Below, in pieces: positions 32,862-44,799 of a stretch of 64,000 nucleotides of DNA (position 1 is its first letter; each line of letters starts with the position of its first letter). A model generated the notes under the pieces. It was not told the DNA's origin. It searched no databases and was given only the letters and a program-made list of their open reading frames with translations. The stretch is from Locusta migratoria. Lineage: Eukaryota; Arthropoda; Insecta; Orthoptera; Acrididae. The translations under genes were made by a program, and so were the position numbers. The stretch lies in assembly GCA_026315105.1 (NCBI GenBank), contig CM048746.1:566011940-566075939 (forward strand). The letters run 5' to 3'.

Positions 32862-33178
32862 ACGTCACTGTTCTTTATTTACATCCTTACTTCGAAATAC
32901 CACCTCTTTGAAAATTTTGTAGTATTTCTCTAGTTTCTCGTGCCCCTTTGTCCCAAAGTTAGTTTCACCATTTTTTAGAATTGGATCAGCACTCTGTGCC
33001 TACCTCACATTTTTACAAATACTCTGAATTTGCTTCTCCCCATCCCTCCCTTCATATACATGACCATAAATTCTGCACTGCTCCCCTCTTCCTCGGCTTC
33101 TTCCTTCCCTTGCCTAGGCAATCTTGATAATATATTGGCAACTATCTTGTCAGATCCCTTAATGTACTCAGTTTTGTC

Positions 33179-34500
33179 CTAGAACTGCTGAAGAATGAGT
33201 GCCCATCGTGCCAACCTATGGTTCAGCAGCTTGCAGTTCTGTAAATAACTTAGAGCTTTATGATCAGTCATAACTATAGTTTCCCGTCCTTCCAAGTATA
33301 CCCTAAATTTTAGGAAACCCCACACTACGGCTAACAGTTCCTGAGATCCCGTAATCCCACTCAGGCTTAGACAGCACTCTGCTAGCAAAACCTATGCTGC
33401 GATGTTCAAGCCTCCCATCTATTATTTGATGATGTGATAGTTCTACACCTATACCATAGACTGAACTATCCGTAGCAAGGTAAAATGGAAGTGACATGTC
33501 TGGGTAGTAGAGTAGTTTACTGTTACACAAACTGCCTTTTATCTTTTCAAAATCCCTGTTGTATTCCTCTGTCCAGACCCATACCACACTCTTTTTCAGC
33601 AAACACGGGAATTTAGACTCATATTACTTATGAACTTTTGGTAAAAACTCACTATGCCCAAAAACGGCTTTAATTGGTTACAATTCTTAGGCTTGGCACA
33701 TTTTGCTATTGCTCTAATTTTAACCCAATTAGAGATCAGCCCCTGTGACGACAGTACATGGCCCAAAACATTTATTTTTGCCTTTACGAAATCACATTCT
33801 TTTCAGTTTCAGAGTCATTCTTCCTCCTTGTAATGTAGTTAATACCGTCTCCAAAAGTGAGTAATGTTCCCTCCAAGCAGCAGTTGCTACCAGGATGTCA
33901 TCCACATATATGGTCAGTTTCCTCATCAACACATGTCATTATACATAATTCGTTGCCCTTATAAACTGTACCTGATATACGTAGACTAAATGGGACTACC
34001 CTTTATTGATAAGCTCTGCCCTCAAACAGAATGCACAGTATTTTCTACTCTGCTCTATTAATGTAACTTGTCAAAACCCAGCAGTCAAATCAATACTAAT
34101 CATCAATTTTACATTTTTGTAACCCAAAACTAACTCGAAAAACTTACGGGTATCCTGCCAGGTAAACTAACTCATCCATGTTTTCTGGATGGTCAGTTTC
34201 TGGTATGATAATTTTGTTTAACTTCCTAGCATCCATAACCAGTCATACTAACTTGTCCTTCTTTTTAACCACAACAATAGGAATACTACATTCCCTTCTG
34301 CACTTTTGAACCTCCCTCCAATCATCCATGCATTTTATCTCTCTCCTAACACACATTTTAATCTCTACCAGCAAATTATACAGCTCTTCTCTCTCATTAT
34401 AATTAATCACCTTTGTTTAATAACTCTTAGTCCTAATTTCCTCCTCAACCTATGCCTTGTCCATCATGCACTGAGCCATATGCAAGCTTGCCACTAAATT
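33179..34500 (-). pseudogene. Gypsy reverse transcriptase and RNase H
   Basis: RT motif A region ISIDLTAGF then a stop in place of Trp and QVTL (about 34090-34050), motif C YVDDILVAT (about 33915-33890), then the RT-RNase H connection (VWTEEYNRDFEKIKGSLCN, 33590-33530). RNase H follows with LATDSSVYGIGVELSH (first Asp, about 33480) and TIVMTDHKALSYLQN (third Asp, about 33270). Several in-frame stops and at least two shifts. Order and motifs fit Ty3/gypsy. Confidence 0.85.
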
Positions 34501-34599
34501 ATCATCTGCTACATTCACAAATTTTTATTTTTTCATGCTTCCTTCAATATTCAGTTCTAGTACCTGCTCCCCACAGTTAATGTTGACCCCATATTTACT

Positions 34600-34968
34600 T
34601 TAAAAGTCTGTCCCCAACACCATATTTGTGCTTAAATTTTGAATTACCAGGAATGGATGACTAAATAATTCTCCACCAGTAGTTATATCTAGTATATCCT
34701 CTTTCCTCAGAGGCTTGCTGTAACTCCCAGTTACATTCTTAGTCTTTACCCCAGTACCTGGAAACTCTACCATGTTGTCAGTTTTTATGCATCTGTAAAA
34801 ATCTGCAGCTATACCACTAAATGTACTACCAGTATCCACTAAAGCTTTCTCATTAATTTTGCCCCCTTGTATATTCACTATAGATTGTACCTTCCTAAAA
34901 TGTTCCTGTCTCAACTCCACTTCAGCCAATAGCTCTTCTTCAATTTCATTTGCGCAGTATTTCTCCAT
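34600..34968 (-). pseudogene. Gypsy aspartic protease
   Basis: About 120 residues on the minus strand with the retropepsin active-site motif ALVDTGSTFSGI, a central beta-rich part and the later VLGTDF motif, where the conserved 'ILG.DFL' flap-side strand is expected. The frame itself is open, but it sits between broken neighbours. It would process the gag-pol polyprotein. Confidence 0.82.
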
Positions 34969-35074
34969 AGTCCATGCCTGTCCCCTCCCCCCACTGTATA
35001 GTCTATAACACTATCCCCTGCAAATATCATTTCAAAAGTATCTTTATACAAATCATTTTGCACACTCAACCATC

Positions 35075-36213
35075 CTAATTTTCTGACACTACTAAATATT
35101 TCCTTCTCCTATATTTGTGGTTCCAGCCCTTGAATGTACTTTGGAAAATTACCCAGTCACTGGCATCAAACTCATTTACACTCTTCCCCATCCAGTCAGG
35201 CTTACATTCAGCTTCATTTCCATCCACATACTGATCATCTTCACAAACTCCATAATAAATAACTCCTTCATCTTCATCTCCCTTTTCACATTCCATTTGT
35301 TCACAATCTGTAACCCTATAAGCACTTTCCAGTGCATATACCACCATATTATGCATAGACTCCCTCCTCAGATCATCAGATTCCTTATCCCCATCAAATA
35401 TTTTATTTAGTGCATCATAGTATGCATTATTTTTCTCAGCTTGTCCCCCTAACCTTTTTACATAATCATATTTATAAAGCACCCAGTCAGCTGGTACCCA
35501 TGTCTGTATCCATTTGGCCTTATTAATCCACTTCTTAAATCTAAGGTCACTTTCCTCATCATTCTCAGCACAATTTGTGTCATGTTTCATGAACTCAGTT
35601 ACAGATTCTACCAGATGCACATTACTTCCAGCAAAATTCTGATCATCCCCAACACTTTTTAAAGATACCTCAGAAATAGAGCCCTTGTGATACTTGCAGC
35701 TACCCACATACTTATCAACAGATATACCTTCAAGTACATCAACAACAGGCTCTATGGTCCCAACATTACCCCAATCATCCACACAACACTAGATTCAGCC
35801 ACACTGACTCCATAAAAATCCATCAAAATATCCATTATATTTGTTTTCACTTCACATAACTCATCAAGTTGAACACTATTATTTTTACATATATTTTGAA
35901 CATCATAACACTCCTTTACAGTCCCGGACAGTAATTTGCTCTCTGTCCTGTTACGAATGGACCCCACACCAACACTATCCTTCTCATAACTTGTATTTCC
36001 AAAATCTTTATTAAAAACATCCCCAATACTAATCTCTCCTACTTTCCCTTTCTGTTCTCTACTATTCTTCCTTTTAAAAACTTTTCTCTTTTTATGTTCC
36101 ATGAAGCAACTCCCCACTACATTTTCATCATTTAAAATAGCTTCCACCCCACAAATTTCTTCATCATATTTACCCCTATTATCATTATCATGCCTCCCTT
36201 TGCAACAACGCAT
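35075..36213 (-). pseudogene. Gag-like region upstream of the protease
   Basis: Two overlapping minus frames (36213-35752 and 35782-35075) encode a charged protein, Asp/Glu- and Lys-rich, with no domain I can name. The first begins near Cys-rich text (CCKGRHDNDN, with a further Cys just upstream), which might be a remnant of a zinc knuckle, though it does not fit CCHC spacing. The second contains FKKWINKAKWIQTWVPADWV. Position and composition suggest gag or the gag-protease linker; identity uncertain. Confidence 0.5.
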
Positions 36214-36813
36214 GTTATTCTGACCACAATCATTATTGCTCCATTTACTATCCCTATTCTTTGCATTTTGTCTTGTCCCAAAATTGACATCATTTGAGAC
36301 AAATCCTAGTTTTCAGAATTCTGTCCCCTTCTATTTCTACGATACACACTGCTGACTAATATGTGGTGACATATTATTGCCTTAAATGTTCTCTTATTTG
36401 TATGATTAGAGAAGTTATTATTCCACAGTATCAGTACGAGGTTAGCGCGTGTGCGACCCTTCCTTAGCAAACAATATGTACCGACGTTCCCTGCCGTTGC
36501 GGTTTTCGTACTTTGTAGCCACAGAACGCGGCGGACGGAAGCATCCGTCATTAGCTCTTAAAAGGTTAATATGTTCTTCCCTTTCACTATCTTCTTCCTT
36601 ATGTCCTTCTCATCCGTTCCATATATATGCATAGTTACTCGAATTGTTTATGTTTCCTCTCCCCAGTTCTGCAGAGTCCGCCAGAAAAATGTATACACTC
36701 TTTGTCAGGCTCTATCGAGATACCGATATTATCGTTTGAGTTGAAAGTGTGATGTAGCATGGTTTTTTGCTCAACAAACGTTAGTGCTTTCATCTCTGCA
36801 CTGAGAACATACG
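36214..36813. other. Stretch between gypsy and a transposase remnant
   Basis: May contain the gypsy 5' UTR or LTR to the right of 36300; I could not match it to a second copy. No gene recognised. Confidence 0.35.
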
Positions 36814-36980
36814 ATGGCTAGAGCAGGCTTCACATTCGAGCAACGAAAATGAATTGTGGTTTTTCTAGTTTGATAATGCCGTTGAAGTGCAACGTCAGTG
36901 GAGGCGGGAGTTTGAAACAGAAGCATCAATCCGCCTACCAACTAAACGTGTTATTGTCAAGTTTGAATTGCATGGAACTG
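36814..36980 (+). pseudogene. Transposase N-terminal HTH remnant (DUF4817-like)
   Basis: From ATG 36814: MARAGFTFEQRK, a TGA in place of a probable Trp, then after a frameshift NAVEVQRQWRREFETEASIR, LPTKRVIVKFELHGTG. The layout '(Y/F)T.EQ....V......N..E..R.(F/W)...F....P....I..I..KF...G' is that of the helix-turn-helix found at the start of many insect transposable-element proteins (DUF4817). The catalytic part is missing. Confidence 0.7.
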
Positions 36981-36984
36981 GTTT

Positions 36985-37700
36985 GTTTAGATGACATAGA
37001 ATCATAAGATGTAATAGATATACTATGCCTATCTGAGCATCACATTGTGACTGATATGGAAAAAGTAAAAATAAGCAGCACATGTGAACAGAGAGAATAA
37101 GGTGAGAGGTGGAGTTGCCATCTATGTCAAAAGTTATCACTGTGTAAAAAGTTTAGAAACACGTAAGTTTTGTGTAGAGAAACATATAGAAGCATGTGAC
37201 TGTCAGGTTAAACTGATAAAGGTCCTTCTTTTATAATTGTAACAATATATAGGTCCCGTTCATGAAACTTTCAGTTATTTATAGAAAATTTAGATGCTTT
37301 GTTGTGCTATCTGTCAGATAAGGGAAAACAAATTATTATTTGTGAGGATTTCAATGTTGACTCATTAAAGGAATGTAATAGGAAGAATGACCTGGAAGTC
37401 TTACTCGGTTCTTTCAATTTGTCATCCGTAATTGATTTTCCTACTTCAGAACAGCAGCACACTGATATATAACTTTTTTGTAGACCAAGATAAGTTTAAA
37501 ACATAAATTCTTGTTCTGTTGAGAATGGTCTTTCTGATCATGGTGCGCAGCTAGTGACAGTAAATGACATAGTTCCTCTGTGTAATTCAAAGCAGATCTT
37601 GTAATACCACATCGCGGTCATAGTATTAGATTCGCCACTTTTCATTATTTTGTTTTACGGAGAAAGTCAGTATTCTTCAAATTTTAACGAAATCAAGTAC
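36985..37700 (+). pseudogene. LINE endonuclease domain remnant (Jockey-like)
   Basis: Reads LCLSEHHIVTDMEKVKI (about 37027), then IICEDFNVDSLKECNRKNDL (the GDFN motif with Gly to Glu, about 37338) and VENGLSDHGAQLV (the SDH motif, about 37517). These are conserved blocks of the APE-like endonuclease that nicks the target DNA. Stops and shifts throughout. It could be the 5' part of the LINE at 39.8-42.1 kb, separated by a 2.2-kb insertion, because the pre-RT text that would follow next is found at about 39850. Confidence 0.8.
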
Positions 37701-37832
37701 CATCTATGCAGTTCAGAACAGTAATGTCCATAGAGTAAGATAGTCAAAACACTTTATACTACAGTAATCTTTTGTCTGAATAGGAGTATAAATAGTAACC
37801 ACAGTCGGGTTACTCGCTCTTTCTGTCAGGGG

Positions 37833-39190
37833 GGCGCAGTAAGCGATGCGCACCAGGAAACTGCTTTTTCAATGTTCTGCTCATGACGTCACTGTGGGGC
37901 ACCTGGGAGCAAAACCACAGTCTAAAATCAATACGCAGTGTTGGTTTCTAGCTCGTGAACGTGTGTGTTACCATTTCAGCTGTATTTGCTTAAATCTTTC
38001 ATTCACAGAAACGCTGGAAAAATTAAAATTCAGTGTTTTCTGTATTAATACTGTGCACTAAACTTCAAAATACGTGTTTCAAAATTTTTGATCGAACTAT
38101 TGTTTTCTTATGTCATGTATTTCATGCGTAACACAGACGTTTGTATCGAGGTATTTTATTACTTGGGACGTTATTTTCTTGATTGTTGACACTGTCAGAT
38201 CAATAATCTTTGCCACAACACCAAAGACAAGACAATTTACTGCTGGAATAAAATGAAAGGAACAACACTCACGCTCACACTCTCAGCCACATGCAGACGG
38301 CAACGTATCACAACCTCCAAGAAGGACAGACTAATGCCTCAGAAGTGGCTACTCGCCGTACCAAGCGGCAAAATGCGTGCTAGAAGCATATTGTTCATCA
38401 AGAACAGTGCGACTTTAAGGACTGATACACAAAATACGGTATAAATCAGCTTTTAATACATTGTTGTCAAGGAACAACACTGGGAATTAAAGGGTTAAAT
38501 AGTTTGTTTCGCTTCATAGTTTGTAAGTAAAAAGTTTATAGTGGAAAGTCTATTGATTTCTCGAGTGCTTGTCGCGCGTGCTATCGTTTCTGCTGTAATT
38601 CTTAGAAATACTTCTGTTATTATTTATACAGTGCTAGGCTGTGTTATTACGGGTTGTAATTCCCACAGGCGGGACACAAAGGGAACTGAAATAAAGTTTC
38701 ATATTTTTCATCGAGACGAAACGTTAAAGAAAGTGTAGCTCTCCAAGTGCTACAGGAAGGTCACTGTAAACGCTGCACATTCTCGAATATACTCACAGAA
38801 TTTCAATTTCCTGATTACGTAAGGGATCTACAGTCGGAATTGCTTAATTTTCCGCGGAAAAAAGTGTTTCAAAGATTCCTGTTCTTTTAAAGTCAGCAGT
38901 TCGTAATATAGACATTATCAATATGTATGTGTGTGATAATATTAATCATATGTAACGCGTAAATCTACCATAGAATATGACCCAACAGTCTTAACTGCAA
39001 TATTTTACAGCAGAATAGCACTTTGTATTTCAGGTAGAAACAATATCTTTCGTCAAAAACTTGATCTAAATGCACATTCCGAGCCATAGGGGACTAAATC
39101 AGTGCAGGCCGCTTGGCAGCGCGCAGTCCCACAGTGACGTCACAGCGCTAGCCAATGGCAGAGCAGAGCGCTTACTGTCCAACCTTATGT
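37833..39190 (+). mobile_element. THAP-bearing element flanked by inverted repeats
   Basis: About 75 bp at the left (37833-37910: 'cagtaagcgatgcgc', later 'tgacgtcactgtgggg') is matched in inverted orientation at the right (39100-39190: 'cccacagtgacgtcac', later 'gagcgcttactg'). Each arm has one TGACGTCA (37884-37891; 39135-39142). In between lies a THAP zinc-finger remnant. No exact target-site duplication was found. Interpreted as a degenerate, probably non-autonomous, P-element-like or other THAP transposon. Confidence 0.6.
38640..38740 (+). pseudogene. THAP zinc-finger N-terminal remnant
   Basis: The frame reads CVITGCNSHRRDTKGTEIKF then HIFHRDETLKKV and a TAG. The C-x4-C start, basic loop and 'I-x-FH-x-F' are the first half of a THAP domain. 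The stop lies where the conserved Trp is expected, as in the other THAP remnant at 8764. The same frame is open upstream to 38541, but those residues do not look like a THAP protein. Confidence 0.65.
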
Positions 39191-39489
39191 TTATTAGCCT
39201 CGCTTTCTGTGTCTAGTATCCGTTATGTTTCAATCTATTTCTTGTAATTGTGTCAATGTGAGAAAATAGAATCAGTGAAATCTTAAGAAATGTCTTAAAC
39301 GACTATTCAAGTATTTAGAACCCTCATCTAAACTATGATTATTGTGAAAAGTTCTTATAGGTCAATATCTCTGACTTCTAACAGATCGCTAAAATGAGTG
39401 TGTGTCAAAAGTAATTAAGCTGTTTACGTTTGGAAATTTAAATAAATCCTACCAACACTATTCTGTTGGATTAAATTAGAAGCCCCTGA

Positions 39490-39556
<67 letters not shown>

Positions 39557-39829
39557 TTACCGCATAGTCTCAGAAGCAATAATTATGACGCAGAACTTCA
39601 AACTAAATAAAACAGTAGGGAAGGAAGGAAGCTTAGGGTTTAACTTCCCATCGATAAAACAGTATTTTATCTCGAAAGGAGCATCAGTCATACCAACTTA
39701 CATTTCATACAGGAAAGCCAAGTAAAAGTTAGAGCCAATTCATTGATCTTGAATTTCCATAACTAAATGCAAGAAGAAGTGAAGCCATTCTAAAACTAAT
39801 GCTAGTTTAAACCAAAGAAGAGATCCAAT
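39191..39829. other. AT-rich stretch with a T62 tract
   Basis: Contains an uninterrupted run of 62 T (39493-39554). After it, 'ggaaggaagcttagggttta' then 'acttcccatcgataaaac' near 39626 resembles the end of another insect SINE known to me by its 'gggtttaacgtcccgtcgac' phrase; too short to be sure. No gene. Confidence 0.45.
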
Positions 39830-42149
39830 TCCAAAATTGACCACCAAAAATAAACATCAATATCATACAGAAGAAGCCCGTTACATCCTCCAAAGTTCAG
39901 TTTTCGAATCAAATTTCAGGAAAAATCTTCAGCAGTTAGACTGGGATGAGGTGTATAAGGAAGCTGATGCTAATTAAAAATATAACTTATTTCATGATAT
40001 ATAGGAAAGATTATTTAAAAATTGTTTCCCCAAGGAAATAGTTAAATATAATGATAAGAAAGCATGCAAGAAACCATGGCTTACAAAGGAATAAGAATAT
40101 CTTGTAACCGAAAAAGGGAACTGTATCTTACACCAAGAAAGAGTAATGGCTCAGAAACAGTCAAATATTATAAAAAGTACTGTGCTACATAAAGAAAAGT
40201 TATTAAAAAGTCCAGAAGCATGTGCATCATGTCTGAGATTAGTACCTCTGATAACAGAATCAAACAATTTTGAGTACTATTACCAGGGAGACAGGGCACC
40301 CAAGAGCACAGGGAGGCAGCATTACCATCAAAGTGAATGAAAAGTTTACAACTAACAAGCCAGAAGTTGAAAACATTTTAATAATTATTTTTTAAATGTT
40401 GTGGAGAAAATAGGATCTAAATGTTCATTATAAGAATCTAGGCAGTTAATGGAACAGGCCATACCCACACAATTTGATACAATAGAAATTCCACCCTCTC
40501 TCCTTCTGAAATTAAGAGAAGGGAAAAAGTTCACATGGAATTGATGGTATTTCCAGCAGGGTAAGGTTTCCAGAAAGGCTTTTTAGCAGAAAATGCTATA
40601 TACATTTCATCATGAATATTAAATTCTCTGAATAACCGGACATCATCCATTGGGATTTTTTGTGATCTCTCCAAGGCTTTTGATTGTGTAAATCATGGAA
40701 TTCTTCTAGATAAACTAAAGTTGTTGTTTGTAAAGCTTATGGGACTTAACTACGGGGTCATCAGTCCCTAAACTTATTAACTATTTATGAACTGCTTACG
40801 AACTAGGACGGCACAAATATCCATGCCCGAGGGGGGATTCGAACCCCCGACCGTAGTGGTCGTGCAGACCGTGACTGAAGCGCCTCAGTCTCCTCGGCCA
40901 CCGCGGCCGGCAGTAAACTAAAGTATTGTGGTATGAATGGGACAGTGTACAAATGGTTTAAATCATACCTAATAGGAAGAGTGCAGAAATTTGACATAAG
41001 TAGTTCACATAATATGCAAAAAAAGCTGTTTCCTCAAACTGGGGAACAATCAGGGGTGCCACAAGGTTCGGTCTTGGGCCCTTTGCTGTTCTTAAAATAT
41101 ATTAATGAGTTGCCATTCTATACTCATGAAGATGCAGAGGTGTTTTTGTTTGCTGATGATATAAGTTGTCACACCTGTCAGACAAGAACTAACTGATTTG
41201 AAATTGTAAACGACATCTTTCAGAAAATCATTAAGTGGTTCTCAGCAAATAGACTGTGATAAAATTTTGATAAAAAACAGTACATACAGTTCCATACAGT
41301 AAATGGAATAGCACCATTAATAAATATAGGCTTTGATCAGAAATCTGTAGCAAAGGTAGAATATTCAAAATTTTTAGGTGTATGCATTGATAAGAGGTTG
41401 AACTGGAAAAAACACATTGAAGATCTGCTGAAACGTTTGAGCTCACCTGTTTATGCTATTAGGGTATACCAAATTTTGGTGATGTACATCTCAGTAAATT
41501 AGCTTACTGTGCCTATTTTTATTCTCTTCTTTCATATGGCATCATTTTCTGAGGTAATTCATCATTGAGTAAAAAAAGTATTCATTGCACAAAAGCCTGT
41601 AATCAGAATCATTGCTGGAGCTCATCCAAGATCATCCTGCAGACACTTATTTAAAGAGCTAGGGATCTTCACAGTAGCTTCACAGTATATATATTCACTT
41701 ATAAAATTTGTTATTACCAATCCCAGCAAATTCAAAATCAATAGCAGTGTACGTAACTACAATACTAGGAGAAAGAATAATCTTCGCTATTCAAGGTTAA
41801 ATCTAGCTTTGGCACAGAAAGAGGTGAATTATTCTGCCACAAAAGTCTTTGGTCACCTATCAAACAGCATTAAAAGCCTGACAGATATCCAACTAGCATT
41901 TAAAAATAAATTAAAAGAATTTCTGAATGGAAACTCCTTCTACACTATTGATGAATATTTGGATATAAATTAGTAAATCTTAAAAATAAAATAAAGTAAA
42001 TAAACAAGAACTTAAAAAAATGGTGTCATGTAATATTTAGTACAAAGTAATATCTTGTAAAGAGACCTTTCATTAACCTGACACGTTCCACATCATTACA
42101 AAGTGTCGTATTCATGATCTATTGAACAAGTATTAATCTAATCTAATCA
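39830..42149 (+). pseudogene. Family E LINE (Jockey-like) RT, cut by a SINE
   Basis: Pre-RT segment LDWDEVYKEADAN (about 39938) and KKACKKPWLTKE (about 40057). Then RT: motif A-like 'FCDLSKAFDCVNHGILLDKL' (about 40657-40715), KWFKSYLIGRVQKF (about 40954), motif B GVPQGSVLGPLLFLKYINEL (41055), motif C VFLFADDI (41143) and thumb VEYSKFLGVCIDKRLNWKKH (about 41358). The 3' end is an ATC-rich repeat 'attaatctaatctaatc' (about 42130-42149). Stops and shifts throughout; an S1 SINE lies inside at 40722. Confidence 0.88.
40722..40913 (-). mobile_element. tRNA-derived SINE S1, minus, 11-bp TSD
   Basis: Near-consensus S1 with perfect B box. The target-site duplication taaactaaagt is exact at 40711-40721 and 40914-40924. 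It separates 'ILLDKL' from the rest of the LINE E RT. Confidence 0.95.
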
Positions 42150-42224
42150 CAAATAAAGATCAGGAAGACAGCGTATAGTCACAAGTCCCACTTCGTCGAC
42201 TATCGTGTTGCTGGCCTTGTCTGA

Positions 42225-42960
42225 ATTTCTCTTATAAATATTGCTCAACATCAAACACAGAAACCAATTTCTCCATTTTTCGGTGCGCACAACCGATTCC
42301 ATTTAGCAAAGGGAGAATTAGGTGCCTCTGTTTATGCAGCTTAAACTGACTTCTGAGCACCGGTGGCTTGGGATTCATATTTATGAGCCACTTATTTTGA
42401 GAATTATTAAACAACTTTCTGTAAAGTACAAAGCCTGACGAATTTCATTTCGTAATTCCGTGGTTGAACCTACGGCGTCCTCGACAATATCATTGTTCTC
42501 AAAAACTGTACAGTTTTATCAACATACTCTTCAGCATACAGAATAATAACAGTGGTACCTTTATTATTTTTAGTAATTAGTGCATCATTTTCTTTTAACT
42601 TACGATTAATACTTTTTATCGTTCCAAGTTCAACTGATTGAAAATTGGACTGTAGTGCGATTTCTTTGTCTATAATATTATTACATTCGTATGCAAATTT
42701 TACTTGATCAGGCTTCTCTGTCTTAAGGGATTCCAGGCCAATTTTAAGATCTACAATAAGGTTACCAATTACAAAGTCCTTATTGAGCTGAGGGGGCAAA
42801 TTGTACATAATCCCTTTGCATAACAAATTGTTCTCAGCTTGCGTGAAGGTAATTTCAGTTTTATTCAAAACTCTACCGTAAAACTGATGTTTGTTATTAT
42901 TAATCACTGTACTGCCATTATTATCACACACATCACTACTTCCATACTTTGACAGTTTCT
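42225..42960 (-). pseudogene. Penelope-like element, N-terminal part, inverted
   Basis: Minus frame 42931-42470: FYGRVLNKTEITFTQAENNL, LCKGIMYNLPP, and near the end LKENDALITKNNKGTTVIIL then YVDKTVQFL. 'L-L..G..(F/Y)......' followed by 'ALI..D.G...VI......Y' is the segment preceding the RT core in Penelope-like elements. It lies in the opposite orientation to the RT/GIY-YIG part that starts 100 bp away, so the element is rearranged. Confidence 0.78.
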
Positions 42961-43054
42961 TTTCATGCCTAGCGCGGATTTATGAGCGAACTTACCTATT
43001 TACTCAAGGTTGTTCTTAAATATAGTTATTTCGAGTTTAATGGCAAAATATAAA

Positions 43055-44070
43055 TCCAAACTTACGATTTGGCTATGGGGAGTCCGCTTGCTGGCATCTT
43101 AGCCGGTGCATTCATTAACGCTCTTGAGACAAAATGTTTCAGTTCCAATTCTGAATTACGTCACAAAATTAGCTTTTATGTGCGATACGTTGATGACATT
43201 ATTATTGCATTTGACGTCACTGATCGTGAGCTAGATTAACTATTCAATTCATTCAATGAGTTTTATGAGAAAATTTGCTTTACTAAAGAAAAATGGCCAA
43301 CTTAATTTTTTGGATATAACTATTTCTATCGTTAATCAGTCATTTTGTTTCAATATATTTTGTAAGAAAACTTTTTCAGATAACATCATACCGGCTGATT
43401 CAACGCATCCCAAAACTCTCAACTTAGCATTTTTTCACTCGGCCATACATCGTATAACAACCATTCCTTTGTCACGGGCTAATCAACAAAATGAACTAAT
43501 TGTGATTAAATCTATTGCTGTCAATAACGGCTACGAGCGTCACATGGTAGATCACATTCTCAATAAGAAAGCATCCCGGAAATGTTCTACTTTAGGCAAT
43601 GTTCCTTTTTCTTGCAGTAATAAAAATACTAAATTGATTTCCATTCAATTCTTAGGCAACATTTCCTGTAGAATCAGACGTCTTCTAATAAAGAATTCTA
43701 ACTACAATGTCTCATTTTCTACAGATAACAGTTTGAAGAGACACCTTGTACATACTGTTGGAAACACTGGAGATAAGTTATCTAATTCTGGCGTTTATAA
43801 ATTAATCTGTACCTACTGTCCCTATTATTATATTGGCCAAACAGGCAGGGCAATGAAGTTAAGATATAGAGAACATCTTTTGAGAAAGAATGGAGAAAAT
43901 ATACGCAACTAAACATTCGCTTAACACCTTTTTATTGCTAACCATACGCGGAAAAAAGTTAGAAGACACTTTAGTTTTACGTAGAGAAGATAAGGGGCGA
44001 AAGCTCGATCTTTGAGAGGAGTTGGAGATTTTTAAACATTTACAATCTAGAGATGGTACATATTAAATGA
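43055..44070 (+). pseudogene. Penelope-like element, RT core and GIY-YIG endonuclease
   Basis: RT: TYDLAMGSPLAGILAGAF (about 43060) and FYVRYVDDIIIAF (about 43172; YVDD box intact), then a stop and shift. The frame 43256-43912 continues NGQLNFLDITI ('FLD..I' block), ADSTHPKTLNLAFFHSAIHR, and the GIY-YIG nuclease start GVYKLICTYCPYYYIGQTGR then KLRYREH. RT plus C-terminal GIY-YIG is diagnostic of Penelope-like retroelements, which use it for integration. A C-terminal 'LEELEIFKHL' can be read in another frame near 44020. Broken and inactive. Confidence 0.9.
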
Positions 44071-44799
44071 TCAGCTTCATCTTGCGTGCAGACAGTTTTT
44101 CGAAGACTTTAAACCAATATTGTGAAAAAATTAACAGCCAGCGGTAACCGTTACGGTGTCATTACTTCAAAATTCTAGTTTATTTCATTTTAAGCTTCCG
44201 CGGGTTTCCCATTTTATAATTTGTACTAACACGTATTGACTACTGACGCTGAACCAATGTCACTAGGCGCATGCACCACTTTTCATGTTTATCTGGCGTC
44301 CGCGTCTTGCTCAGACTGCCAGTCGGCGGTTAGCGCGCCGCGCAATATGCTATGTTACACAGCATAGTTTATCATTTTACATGTTTGACGTGCCTTGGTT
44401 TAAAGGGCTACATTATGTGTACACAGATTGACGAGTGTTAATTTTCCACAATAATAATGTAATGTAGGTACTTGTTTCCTGTAGACTAAAAAATTTTTTT
44501 GTTAATTTTCTAGGTAAACGTTCCATGGTTTTTAATACGGTTTGTACATACCTTGTTTGTAACTTTTGTTATTTACTATAGGTCTATGTATCTTCTGAAT
44601 AAGATTGATAAATCTAAGCCGCAGTAAAGTTCATTAAACTTTAACTTGCAGTTGGTTGGATGTTACTTCTACTGCCGTGAACTACCGTTGGTGCGTGCAG
44701 CCATGTTTAAGATCATCATTATCATCATCATTAGAACCTGATTATGCCTTTCAGCGTTCAGTCTGGAGAATAGTTCCTCTAATAAAATTCCTCTATGAT
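44071..44799. other. AT-rich stretch; possible Penelope 3' region
   Basis: No gene. 44080-44240 may be 3' UTR of the Penelope-like element. A TCATCA-type microsatellite lies near 44713-44735. Confidence 0.35.

Larger units (their letters stand above)
28875..36213 (-). mobile_element. Ty3/gypsy-type LTR retrotransposon, decayed, with nested insertions
   Basis: On the minus strand the domains come in gypsy order: gag-like (36213-35075), aspartic protease (34968-34600), RT (about 34500-33600), RNase H (about 33600-33179), integrase zinc-binding domain (32861-32656) and integrase core and C terminus (29709-28875). Integrase lying after RNase H separates Ty3/gypsy from Ty1/copia. Numerous stops and shifts, and a SINE+LINE insertion of 2.9 kb in the integrase. 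No envelope-like frame and no LTR pair that I could verify. The pol region is AT-rich and purine-rich on its sense strand. Confidence 0.88.

Noticed and set aside
35075..36213. Envelope gene of an endogenous errantivirus-type element
   Set aside because: The region lies upstream of the protease in gag position, and I see no signal peptide, transmembrane segment or cleavage-site pattern.
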